Source: Erwinia sp. JUb26
GTDB taxonomy: Bacteria > Pseudomonadota > Gammaproteobacteria > Enterobacterales > Enterobacteriaceae
DNA: 64,000 nt
Assembly (NCBI RefSeq): GCF_003751505.1
Contig: NZ_RJVB01000004.1
Location: 248,001-312,000 of the forward strand
Direction: 5' to 3'
Both the position numbers and the translations under genes were made by a program. Numbering within the stretch: position 1 is the stretch's first letter; each line of letters begins with the position of its first letter. Positions 1 through 9,270 of this stretch are shown here, one piece after another. Below the pieces are notes generated by a model, which saw only the letters and a program-made list of their open reading frames with translations, was not told the origin of the DNA and searched no databases.

Positions 1-814
1 GCCCCAGCAGCGTTATCACCAGTGCCACGCCCGGCTCGGCGGTCAGATACCATGCGGTGCGGAGCATTTCCCTGCCGCTGCCGATCAGAAAGCCCCAACT
101 CAATACGTTAGGATCGCCCAGGCCGAGAAAGGACAGTGCGGCCTCCATCAGGATGGCGGAAGCCACCATCACGGATGAGGTCACCACAATAGCCGGGAGG
201 GCATTGGGCAACATCTCGCGAAAGATGATGTGCGCTGAGGAAAAGCCCTGGCAGCGGGCGGCCAGCACAAAGTCAGAACCGCGCAGGGTACGAAATTCGG
301 CCCGAACCAGTCGCGCTATGGTCGGCCAGGTGGTGGCACCAATACTGAGGGTGATTAAGGTCGCTGTCGGCGTGGAGATCGCCAGAATGATAATCACCAG
401 CAGAAAGGCGGGCATGGTCTGAAACAGCGTGGTGATGCGCATCAGGAGATAGTCAACGCTCCCGCCGAAATAGCCGCTGAGGCTGCCGACCAGCGTACCG
501 AGCAGCAATCCGATCAGCGTGGCACCCAGCCCGATTAGCAGCGAGACGCGTGCGCCGTGAAAAATACCCGCGGCCAGATCGCGCCCCATCGCATCGGTTC
601 CCAGCGGCCAGACCGGGTCGGTAAAGGGTGCCAGCAGCGGTGAGGCGACCATATCCAGCGGATCGCCGGGGAACAGCCAGGGGGCCACCACGGCCATCGC
701 GACGGTCAGCAGCAGGATAACTAACCCGGCGAGGCCCGCTGGATTGCGCACAAACTGGCGCAGGGCACGGCGGTTAACCGGCGCATTAACAAATACAACG
801 GACAGAGTGGCCAT
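1..814 (-). CDS. Dpp/Opp-type ABC transporter permease (DppC-like), partial
   Basis: Second inner-membrane permease of a peptide/nickel-type ABC importer. The first 271 codons are present and the C-terminus is lost at the window start. The frame is read from the sequence: it begins MATLSVVFVN, has a first membrane segment near residues 25-47, then the family hallmark GTDAMGRDL that follows the first periplasmic stretch in DppC proteins, and later an ALSFLGLGDP motif. Start is the ATG at 814, three bases after the stop of the DppB-like gene, so the two are co-transcribed. The divergent hyuA-hyuB-dppA-like genes suggest it imports the hydantoin- or oxoproline-like substrate they hydrolyse. ATPase genes are presumably outside the window. 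Family is certain; substrate is inferred. Confidence 0.85.
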   Translation of the reverse strand, partial: MATLSVVFVNAPVNRRALRQFVRNPAGLAGLVILLLTVAMAVVAPWLFPGDPLDMVASPLLAPFTDPVWPLGTDAMGRDLAAGIFHGARVSLLIGLGATLIGLLLGTLVGSLSGYFGGSVDYLLMRITTLFQTMPAFLLVIIILAISTPTATLITLSIGATTWPTIARLVRAEFRTLRGSDFVLAARCQGFSSAHIIFREMLPNALPAIVVTSSVMVASAILMEAALSFLGLGDPNVLSWGFLIGSGREMLRTAWYLTAEPGVALVITLLG

Positions 815-817
815 AGA

Positions 818-1804
818 TCATCTCGCAATTCGGGGGTCTAACCAGGCGTGGAGAAGATCCACAATAAAGTTGGCGAGTATCACCATCAGCGATGAAAACA
901 GCAGGATGCCCAGCAGGATATTGACGTCGCGGGCCATCACCGCATCCAGCGCCAGTCTGCCCAGCCCCGGCCAGGAAAACACCGTTTCCACCACCGCTGC
1001 GCCGCTGAGCAGCGTCGCGATATGCATACCGCTCACGGTGACCAGCGGAATTAACGCACAGCGAAGGGTGTGAACCAGCGTGACGCGCAGCGGCGACAGC
1101 CCTTTGGCATGGGCGGTGCGCACAAAATCCTGATGGGCGATTTCCAGCATTGCCGCGCGCGTCAGGCGAGCGTAAATCGCCAGGAAAAAACTCGCCAGCG
1201 ACAGCACCGGTAACACCGCATGCTTCAGCCGATCGCTGATATAGGCCCAGCCGTGCAGATCGGCACCGATAGTCATATTGCCGTTGCTGGGCAGCCAGCC
1301 GAGATGCACGGAAAACAGCACCAGCAGCATCAGTCCAATCCAGAATCCGGGCAGGGAATAAAGCAGCAGGCTGACGAGCGATAATACCCGGTCAGGCCAG
1401 CGCCCGACGAATAGCGCCATTATCACGCCGAAAATCAGGCCAACGAGTAATGCAATGGCCTGCGCGGCCAGCATTAACATCAGCGTGGCGGGAAGCCGCG
1501 ACATAATTAACGTGCTGACCGGGGTATTAAAGCGGGGCGAAAATCCCAGATTTCCCTGCAGGATGTGGCCGCCCCAGTTTAGAAACTGCTGCCAGCCGGG
1601 CAGGTTAAGACCGTACTGCTCACGCATCAGCGCCATGCTGGCGGCGCTCGCTCCGCCCGACTCCCCTGCCAGCACGTCAACGGCATCGCCGGGAATGGTT
1701 TTGAGGATGATAAACATGATCAGCAGAATACCAATAAACGTTGGCACGACCTGAAGCGCACTTTTAAATAAAAATATCGGCAGCCAATGGCGTTCTCGCT
1801 GCAT
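818..1804 (-). CDS. Dpp/Opp-type ABC transporter permease (DppB-like)
   Basis: Inner-membrane permease of a peptide/nickel-type ABC importer, 328 residues, the usual DppB length. An N-terminal membrane segment (about residues 14-35) precedes a periplasmic stretch with GLNLPGWQQFLNW, typical of DppB, followed by five further hydrophobic segments. The cytoplasmic EAA loop, which contacts the ATPase, is visible around HAKGLSPLRVTLVHTLRCAL. The C-terminus ends in DLLHAWLDPRIAR, the common DppB ending. It starts an operon with the DppC-like gene and is divergent from hyuA across about 230 bp. It probably pairs with the binding protein at 5829-7418; the actual solute is unknown. Confidence 0.88.
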   Translation of the reverse strand: MQRERHWLPIFLFKSALQVVPTFIGILLIMFIILKTIPGDAVDVLAGESGGASAASMALMREQYGLNLPGWQQFLNWGGHILQGNLGFSPRFNTPVSTLIMSRLPATLMLMLAAQAIALLVGLIFGVIMALFVGRWPDRVLSLVSLLLYSLPGFWIGLMLLVLFSVHLGWLPSNGNMTIGADLHGWAYISDRLKHAVLPVLSLASFFLAIYARLTRAAMLEIAHQDFVRTAHAKGLSPLRVTLVHTLRCALIPLVTVSGMHIATLLSGAAVVETVFSWPGLGRLALDAVMARDVNILLGILLFSSLMVILANFIVDLLHAWLDPRIAR

Positions 1805-2031
1805 AGCCAGCGTCCTTAAATCACAACCTGTAGAGAGAGTCGAAATTAACAGGCGATGTTTTTCTCACTTAATAATTTTTCCGGGAAACCTTTTCTGAAA
1901 TAAAGCGATTGAAGACCAGTGACCGCTTTTGCAAATACCGAATGAGTTAACCCGAAATACTCAGTAGCCATCGTTTACCTGATACCGGTTAATGACGCCC
2001 TCCACTTTTTATTATGTATTAAGGCGAAGGT

Positions 2032-4143
2032 ATGGCAGAGAGAGGGGATAACAGCCCCATTAATCGGGTTGCTGTAGATGTTGGCGGGACATTTACCGAT
2101 ATCGTGATGCTCCAGGGCAGTACGCAATTTTCCGCAAAAATCCTGACCAGTGCCGACGCACCGGAACGTGCGGTGATTGCAGGCATCAGCGACGTGCTGG
2201 ATCAGGCGAGATTAACCTTTAACGATATCGATGCACTGATTCTGGGGACAACATTAGCCACCAATGCGCTGATTGAACGCAAAGGCGCGCGTACGGCGTT
2301 GATTACCACAGCCGGATTTCGCGACCTGGTCGAAATTGGCCAGGAAGATCGCTTTGCCCAGTATGACGTCTTTCTGCAAAAGCCCCGGCCACTGGTGGAG
2401 CGCGAATGGCGCTTCACCGTAGAAGAACGCATCGATGCCCAGGGAGAGGTGCGCATTCCGCTAAACGAAGAGCAGGTTGTCGCGCTGGCGGCAGAGCTGC
2501 GGGCGCAGCAGTTCGAGAGCGTGGCGATTGGCTATCTGCAGAGCTTTATCAATCCGCAGCATGAGCAGCGCACCGCTGAGATCCTGCGCGATTTGCTGCC
2601 CGGGGTGACCGTGTCACTTTCCAGCGAGGTTTGCCCTGAAATCCGCGAGTACGAGCGGCTGTCAACGGTTTCAGCCAATGCCTACGTACAACCGCTGGTC
2701 GCGGGCTATCTGCATCGCCTGCAACAGCAGCTGGCAACGAACGGTCTGCGGGTTCCGCCCTATCTGATGACCTCCGGCGGCGGCATTACCACCCTGGAAA
2801 ACGGCATCCGCGAGCCGGTCCGTCTGGTGGAATCCGGCCCGGCGGGCGGTGCGATTCTGGCGAGTAATATCGCCAGCCAGCTCGGTCTGCAAAAGGTTCT
2901 GTCATTCGATATGGGCGGTACTACGGCCAAAATTTGCTTTATCGATCGTTTCCAGCCACAAATCTCCCGCAGCTTTGAGTTTGGCCGCGTGCATCGTCAT
3001 CAGAAAGGCTCCGGCTTACCGATTCGTATTCCGGTGATCGACCTGGTGGAAATCGGTGCCGGAGGGGGGTCGATTGCCCGCATCGATCATTTGCAGCGCC
3101 TGCAGGTGGGGCCCGACAGCGCCGGTTCTTCCCCCGGCCCGGTCAGCTATAACCTCGGTGGTGAACGGGTCACGATTACCGATGCCAATGCGCAGCTGGG
3201 GCTGCTCGATCCGGCCAGTTTTGCCGGTGGCAAAGTCGAGCTGAATGTTGCTAAAGCGGCCGCGGCGCTGACACAGCAGATCGGTACTCCGCTGGGTCTG
3301 GGAACGGATGAAGCCGCACTGGCGGTCACTGAAATTATTGCCGAGAACATGGCCAACGCGGCGCGTGTTCATGCCACGGAATCCGGTAAGCAGGTGGACA
3401 GCTACACGCTGATTGCCTTTGGCGGTGCGGCACCGCTGCATGCCGCCCGACTTGCCAGCAAGCTGGGCATCGATCGCGTGGTGATCCCACATGCCGCAGG
3501 CGTAGGGTCGGCGCTGGGCTTCCTGTGGGCACCGGCGTCCTATCAGGCCGTACGCAGCTTTTATCAGCGGCTGGATAATCCCGATTATGCGGCGGTCAAT
3601 GACCTGCTGGATACATTGAGCGAACAGTCCCTTCGCATCGTTCAGCAGGCCGATGAAACGGCGGAAGTGACGTTGCAGCGCAGCGTTTATCTGCGCTATG
3701 CCGGTCAGGGGCATGAGGTGGCGATACCACTTGAGGGGCAGCGCGTTGATGAGCAGGAGCTGACCGCACTGCATGAACGCTTTACCCGGACCTATCGCCA
3801 GCTCTATGGCCGCAGCCTCGATCACGTGGCGGTGGAAGCCATCAGCTGGACGGTCACCGCCACCACGGCCGCCCCGGAAATTGCCTTCCCTGCTCCCGGC
3901 GAGCCGTCGGCCCGCAGCAATGGTGCGGCCGAACGCACGATCTACTCCCTTCAACAGCAGCAGCGGATTCAGGTGCCGGTTGTAACCCGCGCCGATATTG
4001 CACAAACGGGGCAGCGCCCCGGCCCGCTGGTCGTGGTCGATCCCGAAACCACCACGCTGGTGGATGAATACTTTACTGTCAGCAGCACCCGCGAAGGCCA
4101 TCTGCTGTTGGAACGTCAACCCCTGACAGGAGCGGCACAATGA
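2032..4143 (+). CDS. hyuA: Hydantoinase/oxoprolinase family protein, subunit A
   Basis: HyuA-type subunit of an ATP-dependent amidohydrolase; the family covers N-methylhydantoinase, 5-oxoprolinase and acetone carboxylase subunits. At 703 residues it is full length. The N-terminal ASKHA phosphate-binding loop DVGGTFTDI is at residues 16-24 and a second one, DMGGTTAKI, lies near residue 300. A glycine-rich EIGAGGGSIA segment and the conserved LIAFGGAAPLHA stretch follow. The start ATG has AAGGCGAAGG upstream. Its stop overlaps the start of hyuB by four bases (ATGA), so the subunits are translationally coupled. Known members cleave cyclic amides such as hydantoins or 5-oxoproline with ATP. Substrate specificity cannot be read from the sequence; the adjacent peptide-type importer suggests an imported cyclic amide. 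Confidence 0.88.
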   Translation: MAERGDNSPINRVAVDVGGTFTDIVMLQGSTQFSAKILTSADAPERAVIAGISDVLDQARLTFNDIDALILGTTLATNALIERKGARTALITTAGFRDLVEIGQEDRFAQYDVFLQKPRPLVEREWRFTVEERIDAQGEVRIPLNEEQVVALAAELRAQQFESVAIGYLQSFINPQHEQRTAEILRDLLPGVTVSLSSEVCPEIREYERLSTVSANAYVQPLVAGYLHRLQQQLATNGLRVPPYLMTSGGGITTLENGIREPVRLVESGPAGGAILASNIASQLGLQKVLSFDMGGTTAKICFIDRFQPQISRSFEFGRVHRHQKGSGLPIRIPVIDLVEIGAGGGSIARIDHLQRLQVGPDSAGSSPGPVSYNLGGERVTITDANAQLGLLDPASFAGGKVELNVAKAAAALTQQIGTPLGLGTDEAALAVTEIIAENMANAARVHATESGKQVDSYTLIAFGGAAPLHAARLASKLGIDRVVIPHAAGVGSALGFLWAPASYQAVRSFYQRLDNPDYAAVNDLLDTLSEQSLRIVQQADETAEVTLQRSVYLRYAGQGHEVAIPLEGQRVDEQELTALHERFTRTYRQLYGRSLDHVAVEAISWTVTATTAAPEIAFPAPGEPSARSNGAAERTIYSLQQQQRIQVPVVTRADIAQTGQRPGPLVVVDPETTTLVDEYFTVSSTREGHLLLERQPLTGAAQ

Positions 4144-5825
4144 GCCAACAGGTTATTCAGTCTCAGGTGATCTGGAATCGTTTGATTTCGGTGGTAGAAG
4201 AGCAGGCGCAGGCCCTTATTCGCACCGCTTTCGGTACCGCTACGCGCGAAGCGGGCGATCTGTCCGCTGGGGTGTTTTTACCCGATGGGCGCATGATCGC
4301 TCAGGCGGTTACCGGTACGCCGGGGCACGTCAATTCAATGGCGGAGTCGGTTAAACATTTCCTGCGTGAATTCCCGCTGGATACCCTGCAGCCAGGGGAT
4401 GTGCTGCTGACCAACGATCCCTGGAAAGGCACCGGGCACCTGTACGATATCACCATGGTTACGCCGGTATTTCATCACCAGCGCCCGGTGGCGCTGTTTG
4501 CCTCCACGCTGCACGTGATTGATATCGGCGGGTTAGGCCCGGGACCGGACGGTCAGCAGATCTGGCATGAGGGATTATTCCTGCCGATCCTCAAATTTAT
4601 CCATGCCGGACGGCTCGACCAGACCGTGCTGAATATCGTGAAGGCCAACGTCCGTGAACCGGCGCAGGTGGAAGGCGATTTTCTGGCGCTGGTGGCCTGT
4701 AACGACGTGGGCGCCCGCCGTCTGCTGACGCTGCTGGATGAGTTTGCCCTGACCGACCTGCTGGAGGTGGGCGAGTATATTTTAACGCGCTCCGAGCAGG
4801 CGATGCTGGAAGCGGTCAGAAGCTGGCCTGCCGGAAGCTGGGAAAGTGAACTGTGGGTGGATGGCTACGATCGGCCGCTGCGGCTACAGGCGAAACTGAC
4901 CCTCGGCCACGACGGCATTCACGTTGATTTTGCCGGCAGTGCGGGCTTCGTTGCTAAAGGGATTAACGTCGTCAAAGCCTATACCGACGCCTATACCTCC
5001 TTCGGCATTCGCTGCCTGATTGGTGCGGATATTCCCAATAATGCCGGTTCTCTCGGCGTGATTAAAATTGATGCGCCGGAGGGGTCAATACTCAATGCGC
5101 CTTATCCGGCGGCAGTCACCTCCCGCCATATTATCGGCCAGATGCTGCCCGACGTGGTGTTCAACTGCCTGCGGCAGGCGCGTCCGGGCGAAGTCCCGGC
5201 CGAAGGGGCATCCTGCCTGTGGAATATTCAGCTCTCCGGCGGCCATATTTTGCCGGAGTACGATGCCGTTCATACCCTGACGCAGCCTCGTTTTTCCATC
5301 ACCAGCTTCTCTACCGGCGGCACCGGCGCGCGTCCCCGACTCGACGGGCTGTCCACCACGTCGTTCCCCAGCGGAGTCCGTAACGTGTCGCTGGAGATCC
5401 TGGAGTCGATCAGTCCGGTGGTGTTCTGGCGCAAAGAATATCGCCAGGATTCAGGCGGTGCGGGCCAGCAGCGTGGCGGGCTGGGCCAGGTAATCGAACT
5501 GTCGCACGGCCAGGACCTGCCAATGGAACTGGGTGCCGCATGGGATCGCATTCACTTCCCTGCACAGGGTGCCGAGGGCGGCCTGTCCGGCGCGCCGGGC
5601 CGGGTCACGCTCTCCACCGGCGAGACGCTATCCGGTAAAGGCAGGCAGATCGTGCCACCGGGCAGCCACCTGATTGTGGAAACGCCCGGCGGCGGCGGGC
5701 TGGGGAATCCCCGCGAACGCCCTGCCGCCAGCGTTGCCCGCGACCTCACCCACCAGCTTATTAGCCCCCAGGCCGCTGCGACATCGTACGGCCACCCGGC
5801 TCAGTCAACGAATAAAACGGAGTAA
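4140..5825 (+). CDS. hyuB: Hydantoinase/oxoprolinase family protein, subunit B
   Basis: Partner subunit of HyuA, 561 residues, matching hydantoinase B/oxoprolinase. Family signatures include an N-terminal RTAFGTATREAGDLSAG-type segment, LLTNDPWKGTGHLYD (the conserved NDP...GGtH-like region), a PGEVPAEGASCLWN stretch and the C-terminal glycine-rich ETPGGGGLGNPRER. The start overlaps the hyuA stop by four bases and the stop is three bases before the next gene, a binding protein, so the three form one transcription unit. HyuA and HyuB are expected to form a soluble cytoplasmic heteromer. No key region is missing. Substrate is unknown. Confidence 0.87.
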   Translation: MSQQVIQSQVIWNRLISVVEEQAQALIRTAFGTATREAGDLSAGVFLPDGRMIAQAVTGTPGHVNSMAESVKHFLREFPLDTLQPGDVLLTNDPWKGTGHLYDITMVTPVFHHQRPVALFASTLHVIDIGGLGPGPDGQQIWHEGLFLPILKFIHAGRLDQTVLNIVKANVREPAQVEGDFLALVACNDVGARRLLTLLDEFALTDLLEVGEYILTRSEQAMLEAVRSWPAGSWESELWVDGYDRPLRLQAKLTLGHDGIHVDFAGSAGFVAKGINVVKAYTDAYTSFGIRCLIGADIPNNAGSLGVIKIDAPEGSILNAPYPAAVTSRHIIGQMLPDVVFNCLRQARPGEVPAEGASCLWNIQLSGGHILPEYDAVHTLTQPRFSITSFSTGGTGARPRLDGLSTTSFPSGVRNVSLEILESISPVVFWRKEYRQDSGGAGQQRGGLGQVIELSHGQDLPMELGAAWDRIHFPAQGAEGGLSGAPGRVTLSTGETLSGKGRQIVPPGSHLIVETPGGGGLGNPRERPAASVARDLTHQLISPQAAATSYGHPAQSTNKTE

Positions 5826-5828
5826 AAC

Positions 5829-7418
5829 ATGCTGAATACATTTCGCCGCTCGCTGCTGGCGCTGGCACTGGGTGCCAGCCTGATTGGCGGCAGCGCACAG
5901 GCCGCCGGGCCGCAAAAGGGCGGTACGTTAAACCTGGTGCTGAACTATGAGCCGCCCGCACTGATTGCCCTGACCACGGTCGCCACGCCGGCGCTCAGCG
6001 TCAGCGCCAAGGTGACCGAAGGGCTACTCAGCTACGATTATGAGCTGAATCCTCAGCCCCAGCTGGCAACGAGCTGGGAGGTCAGCCCGGACGGCACGCG
6101 ATACACCTTCCATCTGCGCCCCGGCGTGAAGTGGCACGACGGGCAGGATTTCACCTCCGCCGATGTCGCGTTCTCCATTGAGCTGCTGAAAAAAGTGCAT
6201 CCGCGTGCCTCCAGTACCTTCGCCAACGTCACGAAAGTGGAAACGCCCGACCCGCTGACGGCGGTGCTGGTGCTGTCGAAACCCGCACCTTATCTGATTA
6301 AAGCGTTTGCCGCCGCCGAGTCACCGATCGTGCCCAAACATATCTATGACGGTACCGACGCGTTGACCAATCCGCACAACAATGCGCCGATTGGTACCGG
6401 CCCGTATGTCTTCGACAAGTGGGTGCGGGGCAGCTACATCCTCTATAAGCGGAATCCTCACTACTGGGACAATAACCGCCCGTATCTGGACCAGCTGGTG
6501 GTGAAGTTTATTCCCGATGCGGCAGCGCGCTCGGTGGCGTTTGAAACCGGCGATGCCGATCTGGGCTATCGCACCCCGGTAGCGTTGAATGATGTTGCGC
6601 GGCTGAAAACGCTGCCGCAGCTGGGCTTTGAAACAAAGGGTAACAGCTACTCTTACAACGTCAGTTCGTTGCAGTTCAACCTCGACGATGCGCATTTCAA
6701 AGATCTGCGGGTGAGGCAGGCCGTCGCCCATGCAATAAACCGTAATGTGATTTTGCAGGTGGCCTACTTTGGTCTGGGTCAGGTGACAGCGTCACCGATT
6801 GCACCGGGGATTAAGGCCTATCACGACCCTTCTCCGTCTCCTTATGACTTTGATATCAGTAAAGCCAATGCGCTGCTGGATCAGGCTGGCTTTGCCAAGG
6901 GCAGCGACGGTACGCGGTTTAGCGTGACGCTGGATTACAATCCTATTTCAGAGGATCTGCGCAAAACGGCGGAATACACCCGCTCGGCGCTGGCGAAAAT
7001 CGGTATTAAAGTCACGCTGCGCGCTCAGGATCTCTCCAGCTTTGTACGCCGCATCTATACCGACAGGGACTTCTCTTTCACCATAAATGGGCACAGCAAT
7101 CTGTACGACCCGACGGTGGGCGTGCAGCGCGTGTACTGGTCGAAAAACTTCCGCAAGGGCGTGCCGTTCTCTAACGCATCGGATTATCACAACCCGGAAG
7201 TTGACCGTCTGCTGGAAGCCGCTCAGGTGGAAAACGATCCGCAGAAGCGCGTTGAGGAGTTTAAAGCCTTCCAGAAAATCGTTGAACAGGAACTGCCCGA
7301 TATCAACCTGATATCTCCACAGTTTATTACGATCTATAACCGCAAGGTTCACGATCATTCGGTGACCGCCGACGGCGTGGAGGGGAATCTTTCTCAGGTC
7401 TGGCTGGAGAAACCCTAA
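5829..7418 (+). CDS. Peptide/nickel-type ABC transporter substrate-binding protein (DppA-like)
   Basis: Periplasmic solute-binding protein of family 5 (DppA/OppA/NikA), 529 residues. A clear Sec signal peptide (MLNTFRRSLLALALGASLIG, then AQA) is followed by the family opening GGTLNLVLNYEP. The SBP_bac_5 landmarks are present: TFHLRPGVKWHDGQDFTSADV, then IGTGPYVFDKW and RQAVAHAINRN. It is third in the hyuA-hyuB operon and is expected to deliver substrate to the DppB/DppC-like permeases encoded divergently. The split layout, with the binding protein beside the catabolic enzyme and the permeases opposite, ties import to hydrolysis. A hairpin terminator follows. The bound ligand cannot be deduced. 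Confidence 0.88.
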   Translation: MLNTFRRSLLALALGASLIGGSAQAAGPQKGGTLNLVLNYEPPALIALTTVATPALSVSAKVTEGLLSYDYELNPQPQLATSWEVSPDGTRYTFHLRPGVKWHDGQDFTSADVAFSIELLKKVHPRASSTFANVTKVETPDPLTAVLVLSKPAPYLIKAFAAAESPIVPKHIYDGTDALTNPHNNAPIGTGPYVFDKWVRGSYILYKRNPHYWDNNRPYLDQLVVKFIPDAAARSVAFETGDADLGYRTPVALNDVARLKTLPQLGFETKGNSYSYNVSSLQFNLDDAHFKDLRVRQAVAHAINRNVILQVAYFGLGQVTASPIAPGIKAYHDPSPSPYDFDISKANALLDQAGFAKGSDGTRFSVTLDYNPISEDLRKTAEYTRSALAKIGIKVTLRAQDLSSFVRRIYTDRDFSFTINGHSNLYDPTVGVQRVYWSKNFRKGVPFSNASDYHNPEVDRLLEAAQVENDPQKRVEEFKAFQKIVEQELPDINLISPQFITIYNRKVHDHSVTADGVEGNLSQVWLEKP

Positions 7419-7423
7419 GGAAT

Positions 7424-7453
7424 GGGGGAAGCCGTCGCTGACGGCCTCCCTTT
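7424..7453. terminator. Bidirectional hairpin terminator
   Basis: An inverted repeat with arms GGGAAGCCGTC and GACGGCCTCCC, followed by TTT, lies between the convergent binding-protein gene and the omptin gene. It can serve both strands. Confidence 0.7.
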
Positions 7454-7466
7454 CGCGGTGTCAGGA

Positions 7467-8405
7467 TCAGAAGCGATACTGAAGGCCCGCGGTCAACGTG
7501 TAGTTTTTGTTAGCAATACCGGCCGCATCACCGCCGATTGAGCCCGACTCACCGGTACTGTTGTCGATAATCTGCGTACCGCCCTTGCCTTCTTCGTATT
7601 TGCTGTAGCTGAATTCAGCGAAGACTTTGGCGTTTGGCGTCACGTAGTAACCGGCATCTACGGACACGCCGTAATAGCGGGAGCCGGACGTCTTCTCGCG
7701 GAAGGTCAGCTCGCGAACATAGTGCTCGTCATTATCGTGGGCGCGCACCCAGTCGCTGAATTTGAACTGGGTATTGAATTCAAAGTCATTGAAGCGGTAC
7801 TGACCCACCAGCCCGATATACGGCAGGGTGAAGCGCTGGCTGTAGCCAATGCCGACCTGATCGTTCGGGAAGTTGCCCACGGTGCTGCCGTTGTCATAGT
7901 TGTAAGAGCCGCCGGTCGCCGTCCAGCTGAAGCGCGTCTCCTGATAACCGGCCACGATACCGGCCTTGTAATCCTCGCCCTGCAGGATCCAGCCCTTCAC
8001 GTTCAGGTCATATTCGTTGGCATAATTGACGTCGGTGCTTGGGTGGGACGAATGATCGGTCCAGCCTGACTGATTGCTGTTATCCCAGTCGTAGTCATCC
8101 ATATGGCCGGAACCGGATGCCAGCGATGTCCAGCCGCGCGCGTTCAGCGTCAGGAACGAGTACGCATCCCAGGAGAAATCCCCTTTCAGGATCGCCACAT
8201 TCTTAATTTTCCAGTCCAGCTGGCTGAGTTTACGACCGGTGGTTTCGTCATAAACCAGCTCGGTTGATTTGCCGCTCAGCAGGCCCACGGAGGTGGCAAC
8301 GCTGAGGCTGTCAGAGGATAAATTCGGTATATATTGTGAAGACTCAGCGGAAGCCGTTCCGGAAATCCCAGCCATCACCATCATGCAGATAATACTTTTT
8401 TTCAT
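7467..8405 (-). CDS. Omptin-family outer-membrane aspartyl protease (OmpT/Pla/PgtE type)
   Basis: Ten-stranded beta-barrel surface protease, 312 residues with a 20-residue signal peptide ([20 protein letters not shown]) and the terminal aromatic residue of outer-membrane barrels (LQYRF). The omptin active site is intact. The MDDYDW motif at residues 102-107 supplies the Asp pair (D104, D106, equivalent to OmpT D83/D85), and HDNDEHY at 223-229 supplies the Asp-His pair (D226, H228, equivalent to D210/H212). GYYVTPNAK near the C-terminus is also typical. Known omptins need rough-type LPS and cleave antimicrobial peptides or host proteins after basic residues. It is monocistronic, with AGGA a few bases before the ATG. 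Which omptin subfamily it belongs to is not settled here. Confidence 0.92.
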   Translation of the reverse strand: MKKSIICMMVMAGISGTASAESSQYIPNLSSDSLSVATSVGLLSGKSTELVYDETTGRKLSQLDWKIKNVAILKGDFSWDAYSFLTLNARGWTSLASGSGHMDDYDWDNSNQSGWTDHSSHPSTDVNYANEYDLNVKGWILQGEDYKAGIVAGYQETRFSWTATGGSYNYDNGSTVGNFPNDQVGIGYSQRFTLPYIGLVGQYRFNDFEFNTQFKFSDWVRAHDNDEHYVRELTFREKTSGSRYYGVSVDAGYYVTPNAKVFAEFSYSKYEEGKGGTQIIDNSTGESGSIGGDAAGIANKNYTLTAGLQYRF

Positions 8406-9270
8406 TATATTTCCTGTGGGTAATTATATTAATCCTTAAACTGCGCGCGCAGATTAAATCATGACAAATTGTAAAGCAAGTGTAAGGATTCTATTAAGGT
8501 GAAATCGGCGTGATGCTGCCGTTATCGTGGTGGGATGATTCTTACTGAATTTAAAAATTAACCTTCTTATTTTTCTTCGTGAAATTTGTTATTATTTTTC
8601 TCTACGGGTGAGTAGTTTTCGCGCCATAAAAAAACAGTAAAAAACTATTTTTAATCATGATGTTGAGCATTAACGAAAGATACGAGAAATAGTGAATGGT
8701 GTATAGCCGACTGGTCCGATTTTGCACCAACGAAGGTATTATGGCTTTTCAGCGTGGAAGCAGAGAAAGTTTAAGGTGAAATAACCGTTATGCGATCCGC
8801 TGATTAATGGTCTTCAACGATATTCTGCCTGATAGAGAAAGCCGCCTTTATCCAGTGGCGACAAATGTATCAAAAAAGTACTGAATGGCATCAGCAAACG
8901 GACGTGCATCTATGATGCTTATTATTAGCAGGGTAACGAATTTCGTAACGGTCGTAACGCCAGGCCTAAATATGAAAAGACTCAGGAAAACGTGATGACA
9001 ATTTCAGGAAACAGCAGGAAATAAAGAGATGAAGCGTCACTTATCATTATTGTTAATCGTTAACTCAATAGGATGATTTAATTTCAAACTTTCAGTGAAA
9101 GGTAATTCAATTATCATTTTTTAGTAAAGAAATTAGCATTATTTATCTGAATTCGGCGTTATCATAAAAAATTCCACACCCATGAAATAAATGATTTTTA
9201 TTGGCGCCTTTTGCTGAAATCATGGTAGATTTGCATTTAAAATCATCTGTATTTCCACTGGTGTAGAGTT
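8406..9270. other. 865-bp AT-rich intergenic region without a supported gene
   Basis: This gap separates the divergent omptin and dosC-like genes and must carry both promoters. It is clearly more AT-rich than its surroundings, with many A and T tracts. I see no open frame with a credible ribosome site; the longest ATG frames found by eye are 12-15 codons. No tRNA or clear terminator is visible. It could hold regulator sites, a small RNA or decayed DNA. Confidence 0.5.

Noticed and set aside
1910-1940. Possible sigma-54 promoter before hyuA (TTTTGCAAAT)
   Set aside because: The -12-like part fits but the required GG of the -24 element is absent.
3016-4140. 374-codon open frame antisense to hyuA
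   Set aside because: It lies wholly opposite a well-conserved gene, has no family similarity and results from GC-rich codon bias.
8425-8470. PhoP-box-like GTTTA/TTAA pattern upstream of the omptin gene
   Set aside because: Only one half-site is recognisable; the direct-repeat spacing of a real PhoP box is not met.
9029-9076. 15-codon frame MKRHLSLLLIVNSIG in the omptin–dosC gap
   Set aside because: Too short, weak ribosome site and no attenuator structure nearby.
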